The translations under genes were made by a program, and so were the position numbers. From assembly GCA_023362775.1 (NCBI GenBank), contig JALMGJ010000006.1, forward strand, positions 9,690,501 through 9,754,500: a DNA stretch of 64,000 nt. Direction: 5' to 3'. Numbering within the stretch: the first letter of the stretch is position 1; each line of letters opens with the position of its first letter. Source of the stretch: Charina bottae (taxonomy: Eukaryota; Chordata; Lepidosauria; Squamata; Charinaidae). The notes beneath the pieces were generated by a model that worked only from the letters and a program-made list of their open reading frames with translations, was not told the DNA's origin and made no database searches. This document shows positions 63,310-64,000 of this stretch, piece after piece.

Positions 63310-64000
63310 TTCAAGCTGGCTTACAACGGGGTCTCCCTTCATATTCTCCCCATGACAGCAGTCCTTTGTGGTGGGTTGAGCTGAGAGGGAAGGACTGGTC
63401 CAAAGTCATGCCGAGGACTTCTATGGCTAAGCAGAGACTAGAACATGGATCTCCCAATTGTGGTCTGACACTTCCGTCGCCACATTATGCTTGTTCTCTG
63501 TGTTTGCTGTGGACTCGCTTAACTATGTTCTGAAACAAAATTAGCTATTCCAGCTGTTTTGAACTGAATATGGTAGCTTTCAGAATCCATTCTGAAAATG
63601 TCTGGGGAAGTTCGGAATGAGAGGAGACATGATGGCGGACAAGGATGATGGTTGAAAATAACTTGTCTACTGTTACCTGTTTTGCTCATACGGAGTGAAT
63701 TCTCAGCCATACTTTCAGCTCAGTAGATCAAAGTGAAGCTATCAACGTGCAACTGCGTGTGGGGTGTTTCCTGGAATATCTTCTAGAATGGTGGTACATG
63801 ACTTACTGGTCCATAGGCTGTTGAATGGTATGAGAGAGCCCACATTTTAAAAGTGGATGGGGAAGGGGAAAAATGGAGTTTGCTTTAATGGATTCAATGC
63901 ACTTCATATGGTTACAGTTGATGTATAATTAGATGACAACTTTGGGAAGTGAAACCCAAGTTGTGGAGCACTGAAGTCTCTGATTGTGCATCCATGTTCT
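63310..64000. other. No gene recognised
   Basis: 63330-63450 has a faint CORE/MIR-like signal (AGGGAAGGACTGGTCCAAAG). The rest is unique-looking. Confidence 0.4.

Overview
The window is nuclear DNA from a vertebrate, almost certainly a squamate reptile (lizard or snake). The main evidence is the coexistence of BovB LINE 3' ends, whose tail reads AGAGTCGGACACGACT then (AAC)n, with seven copies of a tRNA-derived SINE carrying the same tail (the Sauria SINE pattern). L2-clade LINEs, Penelope-like elements (PLEs), many short hAT transposons and GATA/GACA microsatellites fit the same assignment. There is no prokaryotic, organellar or viral gene content.

Cellular genes are sparse. The first 451 bases are the open, in-frame last coding exon of a SARG-family protein (PROSER2 / C1orf116-like), followed by its 3' UTR. 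Two CpG-rich promoter-like islands (about 33.53-34.26 kb and 59.49-61.80 kb) have CCAAT boxes and plausible first-exon splice donors, but I can assign no coding exon to either. Three perfect matches and one near match to the CTCF core consensus lie between 10 and 27 kb.

Most of the rest is layered transposable-element sequence. Retroelements: a 5'-truncated L2 with an open 398-codon RT fragment inserted in an older antisense L2 (22.9-24.6 kb); a PLE with RT and part of its GIY-YIG endonuclease, and an inverted duplicate of the endonuclease segment (41.8-43.5 kb); four compact PLE insertions with inverted termini and 12-14 bp target-site duplications, two of which hold hammerhead-ribozyme-like motifs on both strands (14.4-15.0 and 17.0-17.5 kb); BovB and older RTE-type 3' ends; CR1/Rex1-like, L1-like and two unassigned LINE 3' ends; CORE/MIR-like SINEs; and an LTR-like family. 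DNA transposons: eight copies of one hAT MITE family (TIR about CAGAGCTTTCCAAA), about ten copies of a palindromic hAT with TIR CAGTGTTTCTCAACC, MER1-like and MER30-like hATs, a mariner-like MITE with TA target sites, and another palindromic MITE.

Target-site duplications let several nests be ordered in time. L1 contains a hAT that contains a Sauria SINE (55.37-56.40 kb). A LINE contains a hAT MITE that contains another LINE (39.17-40.90 kb). An L2 end sits in a CR1/Rex1-like LINE (50.6-51.2 kb). A SINE sits in an LTR-like repeat (49.45-50.1 kb). The most interesting points are the ribozyme-bearing PLE termini, the compact PLE fold-backs whose arms start close to the predicted ribozyme cut, and the shared nnnTAnnn target preference of unrelated-looking hATs.
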